NCBI RefSeq assembly: GCF_004152845.1
Contig: NZ_SEON01000008.1
Span: 62,001-126,000, forward strand
Direction of reading: 5' to 3'
Length of the DNA stretch: 64,000 nt
Origin: Sphingobium fuliginis
GTDB taxonomy: Bacteria > Pseudomonadota > Alphaproteobacteria > Sphingomonadales > Sphingomonadaceae
Positions 8,246 to 16,447 of the stretch are shown in pieces. Each line of letters opens with the position of its first letter. The first letter of the stretch is position 1. The notes below the pieces were generated by a model. The model saw nothing but the letters and a program-made list of their open reading frames with translations, was not told where the DNA came from and ran no database searches. A program made the position numbers and the translations under genes.

Positions 8246-9034
8246 ATGAAAACTCCTGCGAACCGCTTCAAGCAAGGCCTGGGCGAAGGCCCGGTGCAGC
8301 TCGGCTTCTGGCTCGCGCTGGCAAGCCCGAACATCGCCGAAATCTGCACCGGGCTTGGCTACGACTGGCTGCTGGTGGATGCCGAGCACGGCGCCCAGAC
8401 CTTGCCGGGCATCGCCGATCAGCTCCGCGCGGTGGACGCCAATCCGCCCTGCTCGGCGGTCGTGCGCGTTCCGAGCGACGATCCGATCGCGATCCGCCAA
8501 ATTCTCGATCTCGGCGCCCAGACGATCATGGTGCCGATGGTCGAAACCGCAGAACAGGCTGCGGCGATGGTCAAGGCTGCGCGCTATCCACCGCAAGGCG
8601 AGCGCGGTATCGGCGGTGCCCGGGCCGCGCGCTGGGGGCGCTACCCGGCCTATGTCGCCGATGCCAACCGGCAGCTGTGCATCATCGTCCAGATCGAGAC
8701 CGCGCTGGCGCTGGAAAACATCGAGGCGATCGCCTCCGTCGACGGCATCGATGCGCTGTTCGTCGGCCCGGTCGATCTGGCCGCGTCGCTGGGTCTGCTG
8801 GGCGAAAGCAATTTCGCCGCGCTGTACGAAGTGACCGCGGGCGCTCTGGCCCGAATCCGGGCAACCGGCAAACCTTGCGGCATCCTGTCGCGCGACCAGC
8901 GCCTGGTGCAGCAATTCCTCGATGGCGGAGCGCGCTTCATCGCGGTCGGCATCGACGCCTTCGCGATGGCCAAGGCGGCCGGCGACATGGCCAAGGAATG
9001 GGCGGCCCGGATCGCCGGGCAAGCGGTGGACTGA
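8246..9034 (+). CDS. HpcH/HpaI family 4-hydroxy-2-oxo acid aldolase
   Basis: This 262-residue protein is a class II pyruvate aldolase of the HpcH/HpaI family. It shows '[11 protein letters not shown]', 'VVRVPSDDP', '[14 protein letters not shown]' and '[19 protein letters not shown]' with the metal ligand Glu, then '[12 protein letters not shown]'. It would cleave the 4-hydroxy-2-oxo acid from the preceding hydratase to pyruvate and an aldehyde (succinic semialdehyde in the homoprotocatechuate case). The ATG at 8246 lies 13 bp after the hydratase stop; the frame is open further upstream inside the hydratase gene, but family similarity starts here. Confidence 0.9.
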   Translation: MKTPANRFKQGLGEGPVQLGFWLALASPNIAEICTGLGYDWLLVDAEHGAQTLPGIADQLRAVDANPPCSAVVRVPSDDPIAIRQILDLGAQTIMVPMVETAEQAAAMVKAARYPPQGERGIGGARAARWGRYPAYVADANRQLCIIVQIETALALENIEAIASVDGIDALFVGPVDLAASLGLLGESNFAALYEVTAGALARIRATGKPCGILSRDQRLVQQFLDGGARFIAVGIDAFAMAKAAGDMAKEWAARIAGQAVD

Positions 9035-9038
9035 AGCG

Positions 9039-10220
9039 ATGACGACGACAGGATGGCAGAGGCAATCTCCCGCCGACGGCATGGCCAAGCCGCTGAGCGG
9101 GGTTCGCGTGCTGGAGCTGGCCCGGATCCTGGCCGGCCCATGGTGCGGACAGCTGCTGGCCGATCTTGGCGCCGAAGTGATCAAAATTGAGCGGCCGGTC
9201 AGCGGCGATGATACCCGTCACTGGGGCCCGCCATTTGTCATCTCGGAAAACGGCGAAAACCTCGGCGCGGCCTATTACCACTCCACCAACCGCGGCAAGC
9301 GATCGATTGCGATCGATATCGCCAGCCCGGCCGGACAGCGGTTTGTCCGCGAACTGGCCGCCTCGGCCGATGTCGTGATCGAAAACTACAAGGTCGGCGG
9401 GCTGAAGAAATACGGGCTCGATCATCCCGCGTTGAGCGCGCTCAACCCTCGACTGATCACCTGCTCGATCACCGGCTTCGGCCAGACCGGGCCCTATGCC
9501 CACCGTCCCGGCTATGACTATATCGCCCAGGCCTTGGGCGGCTTGATGTCGATGACCGGAGAAGCCGGGCGCCAGCCGCAGAAGGCCGGGATCGCCGTGG
9601 CCGACCTATGCACCGGGGTCTACAGCGCAGTCGCGATCCTGGCCGCAATCAACCGGCGGCACGAAGCCGGACTGGGCGCCCATATCGACATGGCCCTGCT
9701 CGATACCCAGGTAAGCGTCATGGCGAACCAGGCGCTGAACTGGATGACCTCGGGTACCGTGCCGCGCCGGGTCGGCAACGGCCACGCCAATCTGGTGCCC
9801 TATCAGGCCTTCCCGACCAGCGACGGGGATCTGGTCATCGCAGTGGGCAACGATGGCCAGTTCGCCAGCCTGTGCCGGGTGCTCAGCACCGGGCTTGATA
9901 GCGAAGCCCGCTTTGCCACCAACCCAGGCCGGGTTCGCCACCGCGAGGACTTGCTCGCCGCGCTCGAAGCGCTGACCGCAACCTGGACCCGGCAGGAGCT
10001 GGCCGACGCGCTCGAGGACGCCGGCGTTCCGGCGGGTCCGATCAACGAACTCAACGATGTCTTCGCCAACCCGCAGGTCGTCGCGCGGGGCATGGCAATC
10101 ACGCGCGACCAGCGCACGGGAGTCGCCAGTCCGATCGTGATCGACGGGGTGCGGATGGTCTCGGATATTGCGGCGCCCGGCATCCCCGAAACGCTTGAGA
10201 AGCCATTGACCTCGTCCTGA
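9039..10220 (+). CDS. family III CoA-transferase (CaiB/Frc type)
   Basis: This 393-residue protein has the CaiB/BaiF fold signature: 'LSGVRVLELARILAGPWCGQLLADLGAEVIKIE' near the N-terminus (shown as one motif block; conserved from Leu to the terminal Glu), 'TNRGKRSIAID', 'VIENYKVG' and 'GFGQTGPYAHRPGYD'. The expected catalytic Asp is at about residue 189 in 'GIAVADLCTG'. Such enzymes move CoA between carboxylic acids. It follows the aldolase gene by 4 bp and closes the same transcription unit. It may activate a pathway acid or move CoA to an end product; nothing in the sequence fixes the substrate. ATG 9081 is an alternative start. Confidence 0.88.
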   Translation: MTTTGWQRQSPADGMAKPLSGVRVLELARILAGPWCGQLLADLGAEVIKIERPVSGDDTRHWGPPFVISENGENLGAAYYHSTNRGKRSIAIDIASPAGQRFVRELAASADVVIENYKVGGLKKYGLDHPALSALNPRLITCSITGFGQTGPYAHRPGYDYIAQALGGLMSMTGEAGRQPQKAGIAVADLCTGVYSAVAILAAINRRHEAGLGAHIDMALLDTQVSVMANQALNWMTSGTVPRRVGNGHANLVPYQAFPTSDGDLVIAVGNDGQFASLCRVLSTGLDSEARFATNPGRVRHREDLLAALEALTATWTRQELADALEDAGVPAGPINELNDVFANPQVVARGMAITRDQRTGVASPIVIDGVRMVSDIAAPGIPETLEKPLTSS

Positions 10221-10229
10221 GGCAAGCGT

Positions 10230-11465
10230 CTATCGGCTCGACGGATTGAGGCGCTGGAACAGCTTGCCCCGTTCGCTATAAAGCACAAGGGCCAAGGTCA
10301 GCGACCCGACCAGGACCAGCGCAATCGCGAGCGGCCGCGGTGTGCCATCGTAGACATAACCGATTAGGCCGCCCAGCCCTGCCCCCAGAACCAGCCGGAA
10401 GAATGCCTGGACCGATGCGGCCGCGCCGGCAATATGCCCGAAAGGCTGCAAGGCAATTGCAGTGAAATTGACGAAGACGGTGATCAGCAGGCACATATTG
10501 AGAGACATGAGGACGACAAACTGGACCAGGGTTTCGCCGGGAGCAGAGGCCAAGAGCAATTGTCCCACCGATGCCGCAAGGTGGCAGAAAATTGCGGCAT
10601 GGCCGATCCGCCGGGTGCCGAAGCGCTCGACGATAGCCGAATTGACCAGGCTGGCCAGCGCCATGGTCGCTGCCATCGAGCCGAAGATCAGTGGATAGGC
10701 CGAGCCTGCGCCGAAATGTTCGCCAATCAGTTGCTGCGAACTGTTGATGAACCCGAAGTGCCCGCCGAAAATCAGCGACATGCCAATGACATAGCCGATC
10801 GACGCCCGGTTCCCGAGCACGGTCGCGACGTTGCCCAGCAAGTTGCCCGAGCGCTGCGCTTGCCGGTTCTGCTTCGGATTGGTTTCCTCCATTCTGAGCA
10901 GGAACCAGCCGGTCACTGCCAGCGCCAAAGCACCGATCACCAGGAAGATCGCGCGCCATCCCGCAAACTCGAGGATCGCATAGCCAAGGCTGGGCGCGAA
11001 GGTCGGCACCGCCATGAACAGCATCGCCACCACCGCCTGCAGCTTGGCCATGCCGGCACCTTCATAGCGATCGCGGATGATCGCCAACGGCAGCACCGTC
11101 AGCCCGGACGACGCGAACCCCAGTATCGCGCGCAGCGCCAGAAGCACGTGGAAGTCGCGCACCAGAGCTGACACCGCATTGACGGCCACGAACAACGCCA
11201 TGTAGCCGAGCAGGACCGGCTTGCGCCCATAGCGATCGGAGATTGTACCGGGAACCAGCGAACTCAATCCCGAACTCACCAGGAAAACGCTGATGATCAG
11301 TTGGCGCTGGTTCGACTGAGCAACCTCAAAATCGGCAGCGATATGTCCGAGCGCCGGCAGCAGCGAGGTGAAGGCCAGCGACTGTAGCGCCTGTATCATC
11401 GCCATCATGGCGATGAATTCCCGTCGGCCTATGCCGGATTCCGTCGCGGGATTTTGAAGGTTCAC
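10230..11465 (-). CDS. MFS transporter, Bcr/CflA-like drug:H+ antiporter group
   Basis: This protein of about 411 residues has some 12 hydrophobic helices and MFS loop signatures ('DRYGRKPVLLGY' between helices 2 and 3; 'RAILGFASSGLTVLPLAIIRD'). It falls nearest the Bcr/CflA group. I take the GTG at 11465 because an AGGAG lies 11 bp upstream; the in-frame GTG at 11516 is an alternative. It converges with the CoA-transferase gene. Lying between pathway genes and the IclR regulator, and sharing a 25-bp upstream motif with the hydrolase/hydratase pair, it probably imports or exports a pathway compound. Substrate unknown. Confidence 0.82.
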   Translation of the reverse strand: MNLQNPATESGIGRREFIAMMAMIQALQSLAFTSLLPALGHIAADFEVAQSNQRQLIISVFLVSSGLSSLVPGTISDRYGRKPVLLGYMALFVAVNAVSALVRDFHVLLALRAILGFASSGLTVLPLAIIRDRYEGAGMAKLQAVVAMLFMAVPTFAPSLGYAILEFAGWRAIFLVIGALALAVTGWFLLRMEETNPKQNRQAQRSGNLLGNVATVLGNRASIGYVIGMSLIFGGHFGFINSSQQLIGEHFGAGSAYPLIFGSMAATMALASLVNSAIVERFGTRRIGHAAIFCHLAASVGQLLLASAPGETLVQFVVLMSLNMCLLITVFVNFTAIALQPFGHIAGAAASVQAFFRLVLGAGLGGLIGYVYDGTPRPLAIALVLVGSLTLALVLYSERGKLFQRLNPSSR

Positions 11466-11545
11466 TGAACCGCGCTCTCCTGAAGCTGCCACAGGGCCGG
11501 ATCGAACCCACAACACACTGTCAGGAGTTAAGGAAGTCGCAGCCC

Positions 11546-11570
11546 TTATTGTGCAACGCGTTACGCATTT
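11546..11570 (-). promoter_or_regulatory. candidate operator before the MFS transporter
   Basis: This is the second copy of the 25-bp motif at 7336-7360: TTATTGTGCAA-C-GC-G-TT-AC-GCAT-TT, read on the + strand. Its centre AACGCGTT is palindromic with outer TGC and GCA. It lies about 80 bp before the transporter start and 13 bp beyond the 3' end of the IclR gene. See the findings for the comparison. Confidence 0.5.
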
Positions 11571-11582
11571 CGATACAAAGGG

Positions 11583-12374
11583 TCAAGCTGGGCCTGGCCA
11601 ACCGATCGCTTCGCCTGCTTGCTGCGCCACCTTTACAATTTGTGCGATCTTTGCTTGGCTAAAATAAGCCTTGTCCTGTGAACGGGCAAGAACGCTCATC
11701 GTTGCGACTAAGCAATTCTGCGAGTCGAAAACCGGAACTGACACTGCTGCAAGACCTGGCACTACCGAGCCGTATGTTCTCGCATATCCAAGTTTGCGCA
11801 CAGATTCGATTTCCTTGGATAGATCAGCATCTTTAACGATTATCCCCTCGGCTCTTTCCCTCTCAATACGCCCTCTAGTCTGCGCAGGTGGGCAATAGGT
11901 TAGGAAAAGACTGCCGGTAGACGAGCCCTGCAACGGCAAAATAGATCCAACATGCATTGAAGTAAATAGTGGGATGCCACCGTCAATCCAGCGAATCACC
12001 GTGGGCCCATAGTCGCCCCAAACGCTGAGTAACCCGGTCGTGTGCAACTCCTTCAGCAGTCCCTCAAGGTGTCTGGTGGCGATTCGCACAGGGTCGAGCG
12101 TTGCAATCGCCGCCAGCCCCAAGCGTACTGCAAGTGTACCAAGTGAATACCGCCCGCTGGACGCATCCTGCTCAACCATTCCGGCATTGACGAAGGCAAG
12201 CAAATATCGATGTGCTTGACTGCGGGAGAGCCCAGAATGGGACGCAACATCGCGAAGAAAAGATCCACCAGGATCTGTTTTCAATAGAGAAATTAGGACC
12301 CGTGCACCAATTTCTACGGATTGAATTGATTTCCTTTGGCTAATAACCTCCGGCATGTCGCCACCCGACACCAT
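11583..12374 (-). CDS. IclR family transcriptional regulator
   Basis: This protein of about 263 residues has an N-terminal winged helix ('GARVLISLLKTDPGG', 'LRDVASHSGLSRSQAHRYL', 'GMVEQDASSGRYSLG') and a C-terminal IclR effector domain ('TTGLLSVWGDYGPTVIRWI', 'GYARTYGSVVPGLAAVSVP'). IclR proteins commonly control aromatic catabolism as effector-responsive repressors or activators. It lies directly beyond the transporter gene on the same strand and probably controls the island. Its start is uncertain: in-frame ATGs occur at 12356, 12374 and 12464, and the N-terminal extension of the longest form shows no family similarity. Confidence 0.88.
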   Translation of the reverse strand: MVSGGDMPEVISQRKSIQSVEIGARVLISLLKTDPGGSFLRDVASHSGLSRSQAHRYLLAFVNAGMVEQDASSGRYSLGTLAVRLGLAAIATLDPVRIATRHLEGLLKELHTTGLLSVWGDYGPTVIRWIDGGIPLFTSMHVGSILPLQGSSTGSLFLTYCPPAQTRGRIERERAEGIIVKDADLSKEIESVRKLGYARTYGSVVPGLAAVSVPVFDSQNCLVATMSVLARSQDKAYFSQAKIAQIVKVAQQAGEAIGWPGPA

Positions 12375-12617
12375 ATTCCGGTCAGTTTCTTGCAAACTCA
12401 ATTTTTTCACCTTTTCATATGAATATCGACCGTTGTCCTGAGGCCACGCTAGGGAGCGAGCCACGATTTTGCAAGCGATATGGAACCGCCCCTAGCTGTC
12501 TGGTTGCGACCCGTCACTGGGACATGGTAAGCTGCGCCATCGCCGATTAGGCGTGACGCTTTGTCGCTGTCGCGCCTGAGGTTTGGTGACAGTGCAGATA
12601 CAGGCCAAGCCGGAACC

Positions 12618-12767
12618 ATGCCTGCTGTGCGGGCGGAAATTGTCCTTTCTGCCGAGCTGGCCAGTCTCGCGGCCAAACGCTGTGGCATGAGCGACGAGAC
12701 GGTCCGCAAGTGGCGCAAGCGCGGCGAGTAGGCTGTGCAGGATCGATCATGCTGCCCCACATCCTGA
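12618..12767 (+). pseudogene. IS481-type transposase N-terminal remnant
   Basis: Translation from 12618 gives 'VRAEIVLSAEL' then 'AAKRCGMSDETVRKWRKRGE', a stop at 12729-12731, and in the same frame 'AVQDRSCCPTS'. This is the helix-turn-helix and 'VQDRSHTPHRL'-like segment that opens many IS481-family transposases. An internal stop and loss of everything after about 50 codons make it a dead fragment. It marks the right edge of the catabolic island. Confidence 0.6.
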
Positions 12768-13191
12768 ACGAGGAAGGTTAGCGTCCGCGCACGTAGTGTA
12801 ATTTCCGGTGCAGATTGAGGAGATCACATGGGGTGGGGCATGCCTCACCCCATGGAATTTCGATCTCGGTGGCCACCGGGCTCATCGGTAAGGTGGAGTT
12901 ACCACACTTCACAGCCCACCGACGAGTTGATCCCGATGACCGACAACAGATTTATGATATGCCACATAGCGATCGCCCGCATCCGTAGTCAGCGGCCTCT
13001 CACTCAAACCGAGTGATCATGAAGGGGGCAGGTCAGTGAGACAGCCAAAGGGGCATCCGGATGTGTGACTTTCCCAATTGGGATCGCGTTTCGGGAACGG
13101 CCCCCCTTCCTGATCGACGCCTATGCCTGCCTTCGGATATTCACTTGCTCGCGGGCATGGCAGGCTAGGACGGTTCTGCTATCAATCCGGG
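12768..13191. other. gene-free stretch between IS remnant and ABC1/UbiB gene
   Basis: About 420 bp without a convincing gene. The only structure I see is the long palindrome at 12827-12854. Short open frames here have no recognisable family content. Confidence 0.6.
12827..12854. repeat. 28-bp near-perfect palindrome
   Basis: The arms are CATGGGGTGGGGCA and TGCCTCACCCCATG; 13 of 14 pairs match around a central GCATGC. It stands alone in gene-free DNA between an IS remnant and the ABC1/UbiB gene, so it could be an operator, a transposon end or a transcription stop without a U-run. Confidence 0.6.
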
Positions 13192-14718
13192 ATGATCAAG
13201 ATGCTTCTGCTCGCCGGTCGGGACCGAAACCGCCTTGGGGAGATCCTTCATGTCGCCTCCCGTTTCGGACTCGGCGTCATCCTCCAGCGACTGGGAATCG
13301 AAAGGAGTGCGGATGTCAGAGACGATGGCCCCGACGCGGACGCGATGCCCCTGCCGCGGCGCACGCGGCTTGCGCTCGAGGAACTCGGGCCGACCTTCGT
13401 CAAACTTGGGCAAATCCTGGCGACGCGGGGCGACCTGTTGCCCGAGGATTGGATCACCGAACTGGAGCAGTTGCACAGCCGCGCACCGACCGTGGCGTTC
13501 GAGCACTTGCGCCCCGCGGTCGAAGATGCGCTCGGCCAACCGCCGGAAACAGCCTTCGCCAGGTTTGATCCCGCGCCCCTCGCGGCCGCCTCGATGGCGC
13601 AAGTCCACCGTGCCACCCTGACGGATGGGCGCGAGGTGGTGCTCAAGATCCGGCGCCCCGGCATCCGTCCGCGTATGGAGGCCGACCTGCGTCTGATCGC
13701 GCAACTGGCGGCGATCGTCGAGAAGGCCAGTGCGGAAGCGCGCCGTTTCGCGCCGACCGCGATGATGCGACAGCTTGCGGAAGCCATATCGGAGGAATTG
13801 GACTTCACCACCGAGGGTCGGAACGCCGATCGGCTCCGCGCGGACTTCGCACATGAGGCACGCGTGGTAGTCCCCGACATCCACTGGGCCTGGACGTCCG
13901 AAACACTGTTGGTGATGGACTACATAGACGGCGTCCCGCCCCGCGATCGGGAGGAGTTGCGCGCCTCGGGGATCGATCCCGCCGCGATCGCGGCGCTCGG
14001 TGCCGATATGGTTCTCGACATGGTTCTGATGAACGGCCGGTTCCACGGCGATCCCCATCCCGGCAACCTGTTATGCGTGGCCGGCAACCGGATCGCGCTC
14101 CTCGATCTGGGCATGATCGGCCACGTATCGCCACGTCGACGAGAAGAGTTCATCAGCTTCGTCCAGGCCCTGAACGCAGGCGATCCTGCACAGCTAGCCG
14201 ACGTTATCGCGACGTGGTCGGCGGGCAGCGGCACGTCGCGCGAGCAGATCCAGGCTGCTGCCGAGCGGCTTATCGTCCGGCATGGCGGCGGGCGACTGGT
14301 ATTGAGCGCGATGGTGGCTGACTTTTTTCCGCTTTTGCGGGAGGAAGGCATGACGATGCCCGCCGACCTTCTGCTAATATTCAAGGCACTGGTCACGGTC
14401 GATGGCGTTCTGTCGCGTATCGAGCCGGACTTCGATTTATCGGCCGCCATGCAACGATCCTCGGTTCGGATACTCGCGGCGAGGCTGGCGCCCGATTATT
14501 GGACGCCAACGCTACAGGCACTGGCGTGGGAACTCGGCAAGATCGGTGACGATGCCCCCCGGCTGCTGCGCGCGGCGATACGTCGCCTTGAGGACGCGCG
14601 CCCGACAAGGTCACCAAACAACGGACAGGCCGACGCCATCTTGACCTCCGGCCATCGGATAGCCGCTGCGATTATCGCCGGATCGCTGCTGATCGCCGGC
14701 GCGCGCTTCCTGGCATAG
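13192..14718 (+). CDS. ABC1/AarF/UbiB family atypical kinase-like protein
   Basis: This protein of about 508 residues has the hallmarks of the UbiB/ADCK family: the KxGQ extension 'GPTFVKLGQILATRGDLLP', the Ala-rich loop 'APLAAASMAQVHRA' in place of the glycine-rich loop, Lys in 'EVVLKIRRPGI', 'EELDFTTEGRNA', the catalytic 'FHGDPHPGNLL' and the metal-binding 'LLDLGMIGHVS'. A single hydrophobic C-terminal helix may anchor it in the membrane. Chromosomal UbiB supports ubiquinone synthesis; this copy sits alone among mobile DNA remnants, so it is more likely an accessory paralogue. I chose the ATG at 13192 by alignment of the N-terminus; the frame is open from 13123. Confidence 0.87.
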   Translation: MIKMLLLAGRDRNRLGEILHVASRFGLGVILQRLGIERSADVRDDGPDADAMPLPRRTRLALEELGPTFVKLGQILATRGDLLPEDWITELEQLHSRAPTVAFEHLRPAVEDALGQPPETAFARFDPAPLAAASMAQVHRATLTDGREVVLKIRRPGIRPRMEADLRLIAQLAAIVEKASAEARRFAPTAMMRQLAEAISEELDFTTEGRNADRLRADFAHEARVVVPDIHWAWTSETLLVMDYIDGVPPRDREELRASGIDPAAIAALGADMVLDMVLMNGRFHGDPHPGNLLCVAGNRIALLDLGMIGHVSPRRREEFISFVQALNAGDPAQLADVIATWSAGSGTSREQIQAAAERLIVRHGGGRLVLSAMVADFFPLLREEGMTMPADLLLIFKALVTVDGVLSRIEPDFDLSAAMQRSSVRILAARLAPDYWTPTLQALAWELGKIGDDAPRLLRAAIRRLEDARPTRSPNNGQADAILTSGHRIAAAIIAGSLLIAGARFLA

Positions 14719-14798
14719 CCTCCGCTCGGGGCAGTCTGATGGTGAAGATAGGTAAAGGATAGCCGCATTCCCGCTGGGATAGTATTCCGGGAAAGGTG

Positions 14799-14972
14799 AC
14801 GACTTATCCATTTTTCCAATCGCTCCACGATCGTCACGAGCATTCGCGCCTCATCGTCGCTGATATGTCGCAGGATGTATTTGCGAACAGCGTCCGCATG
14901 GATCGGTCGTGCCCTATCCACCCGCTCCTTCCCTTCCGACGACGATTGCACCGTAACTCCGCGCCGGCGTCC
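14799..14972 (-). pseudogene. MarR family regulator, C-terminal fragment
   Basis: The minus strand encodes 'RRRGVTVQ' then 'EGKERVDRARPIHADAVR' and 'ISDDEARMLVTIVERLEKW'. This matches the wing and C-terminal dimerisation helix of MarR-type regulators. The DNA-binding half is missing: upstream, the sequence switches to a plasmid RepA N-terminus in another frame. The natural stop also appears lost. A recombination scar, not a working gene. Confidence 0.55.
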
Positions 14973-15178
14973 AGCTTCGCCAGCAAAAGGCTCGCGATAT
15001 AACGCAGAACCTCCTTGTCGTAGATCGAAACCGTGTCGGTCTTGTAGGCGAGCGGCTTGGTCCCCTTGCCCTTGCTCAAGAAGGGGAACGCCATCAACGA
15101 ACGCTCGCCACGAACCCCAGTCAGCAACGGGCTGTCGAGGGCGAACAGGTCGCCTTGGGTCAAGGCAGGCTCGCTCAC
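14960..15178 (-). pseudogene. plasmid replication initiator RepA (RPA-type), N-terminal fragment
   Basis: The minus strand from ATG 15178 reads 'ALTQGDLFALDSPLL', 'GERSLMAFPFLSKGKGTKPL' and 'VSIYDKEVLRYIASLL'. This resembles the N-terminus of the replication initiator protein A family of alphaproteobacterial plasmids. After about 73 codons it breaks into a MarR C-terminus in a different frame. It suggests a second plasmid recombined here. It is distinct from the intact Rep gene at 24.7-25.9 kb. Confidence 0.6.
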
Positions 15179-15511
15179 GCGGCCCCCGATCGGGGCTCAT
15201 GCGGTTCAGTCGCCGAAGGCACGAAGATGGGGCGATCGCGGCCCGCTCTATAAGGGAAAGCGCCGATCGGAGGCGGGGGCGTTCGTGCTTTCGGCGACCC
15301 TACGCCGCCAGCTCTCCGGCATGTCTCGCAAACGATCGTTCTGTGGACGCTCTGAAGGGCGACTGCTTCACCCCTTCCATATCCGTTCTCACACTATGTT
15401 TCTTTACTCCTCGCTGTCCATAGGCGCAGATGAACTTTTTTGGACGGGAATCGGCATGACAAAGAGCAAGAAACAACCCAGCATATACGATCAACCTCGG
15501 TCGCGGTGCCT
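15179..15511. other. gene-free stretch with no recognised feature
   Basis: About 330 bp between the RepA fragment and the Tn3 transposase tail. I see no conserved coding content. It may include the upstream control region of the former repA gene, but no iterons or DnaA boxes are evident. Confidence 0.5.
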
Positions 15512-15646
15512 GATGATCTCTCCGCCCATACGTCTCCGGTAGGCTGGGAGCATATTGCATTCTCCGGCGATTTCCTATGGAAGCGAGCCGCCGCTTCCGC
15601 TGGCAGCAAGGCCCTCAATCTGCCGAAAGATAGCCGCGCCGCGTAA
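15512..15646 (+). pseudogene. Tn3-family transposase C-terminal remnant
   Basis: The frame encodes 'DDLSAHTSPVGWEHIAFSG' followed by 'DFLWKRAA' and a natural stop at 15646. 'LSPLGWEHINLTGDYLW'-type sequence is the conserved C-terminus of Tn3-family transposases. Only about 45 codons remain and the element's upstream body is missing. It abuts the IS256-type remnant. Confidence 0.7.
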
Positions 15647-15695
15647 GCGTTCGCCGATTGTTCGCCCTTAGCTTATTTAGCGTACTTTCCACACT

Positions 15696-15820
15696 ATGCC
15701 CTCAGGGAACGAAGATTTCCTGCGTACGATCGCAGAGAGCGTATGCAGATCATCATAGAGGCCGATGTCGACGGCATCGTCTGCGCTGGCCGGCATGAGC
15801 GTTCCGGGGACCTGCCGACC
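15696..15820 (+). pseudogene. IS256-family (Mutator) transposase fragment, left part
   Basis: From ATG 15696 the translation 'NEDFLRTIAESV' continues, after a one-base frameshift near 15742, as 'MQIIIEADVDGIVCAGRHER' and 'SGDLPT'. This is the N-terminal region of IS256-type transposases. It stops exactly where the IS5-type element begins and resumes at 17991. Confidence 0.65.
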
Positions 15821-15883
15821 TAAGGTTTGTGGGGATTTAGGATTCCCATTTTGCTGGAGTTGTGATTCACACTCCGGACGGAA

Positions 15884-16201
15884 CGCTTTGTCCTGACGGA
15901 AGCGCAATGGGCGCAGATAAAACCACACTGCCTAGGGAAGATCAGCGATCCCGGACGCAGTGGCAGGAACAACCGGCTATTCATGGAGGCGGTGCTGTGG
16001 ATTGTCCGAACGGCCAGTCCATGGCGCGACCTGCCGGCGATGTTCGGCAACTGGAGCACGGCGTTCCGGCGGTTTCGTGATTGGCGAGAAACCGATGTTT
16101 TCAAGCGGATTTTCGATGCCCTGTCGGACGAACCGGACATGGAATACGCAATGATTGACGCTACCATCGTCAAGGTTCACCGGCACGGCCAGGGCGCAAA
16201 C
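15884..16201 (+). pseudogene. IS5-family transposase, 5' half
   Basis: Conceptual translation gives 'ERFVLTEAQWAQIKPHCLGK', 'NNRLFMEAVLWIVRTASPWR', 'DLPAMFGNWSTAFRRFRDW' and 'EPDMEYAMIDATIVKVHRHG', the N-terminal domain and first catalytic Asp region ('IDATIVKVH'). No start codon remains at the expected place, and the frame is cut after 'GQGA' by the IS110-type element. The matching 3' half is at 17546-17974. Confidence 0.8.
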
Positions 16202-16447
16202 GTATGGCCCGCCCCGTCGGCAAGAGGGTTACGATCGATGGTCTGATCAGTCTGCGAAAACGTATCCGGCCTTTGGGCACCGACCCTCGGCCAAGATGGA
16301 GATCCGCGCGTCCTGGTCCTCATAAAGGAGCCGGCATCGAGTGCCATTTTGCGCCATAGGGTTCCGGGACACCGGTTGACTGTCAGGCCATCTATCGCTC
16401 GCCCCCCGCAGACATCTGGGACCAGCATTTATCGCCGATCGATCTTC
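16202..16447 (-). ncRNA. candidate bridge/seek RNA region of the IS110-type element
   Basis: Members of the IS110 family use a structured non-coding RNA from the longer non-coding end of the element to recognise target and donor DNA. In the IS1111 group it lies downstream of the transposase gene. This 246-bp stretch is that end. I have not folded it; location and length are the only support. Confidence 0.3.

Noticed and set aside
16251-16256. Third AGTCTGC half-site
   Set aside because: Only one arm is present, inside the IS110-type element, with no matching partner.
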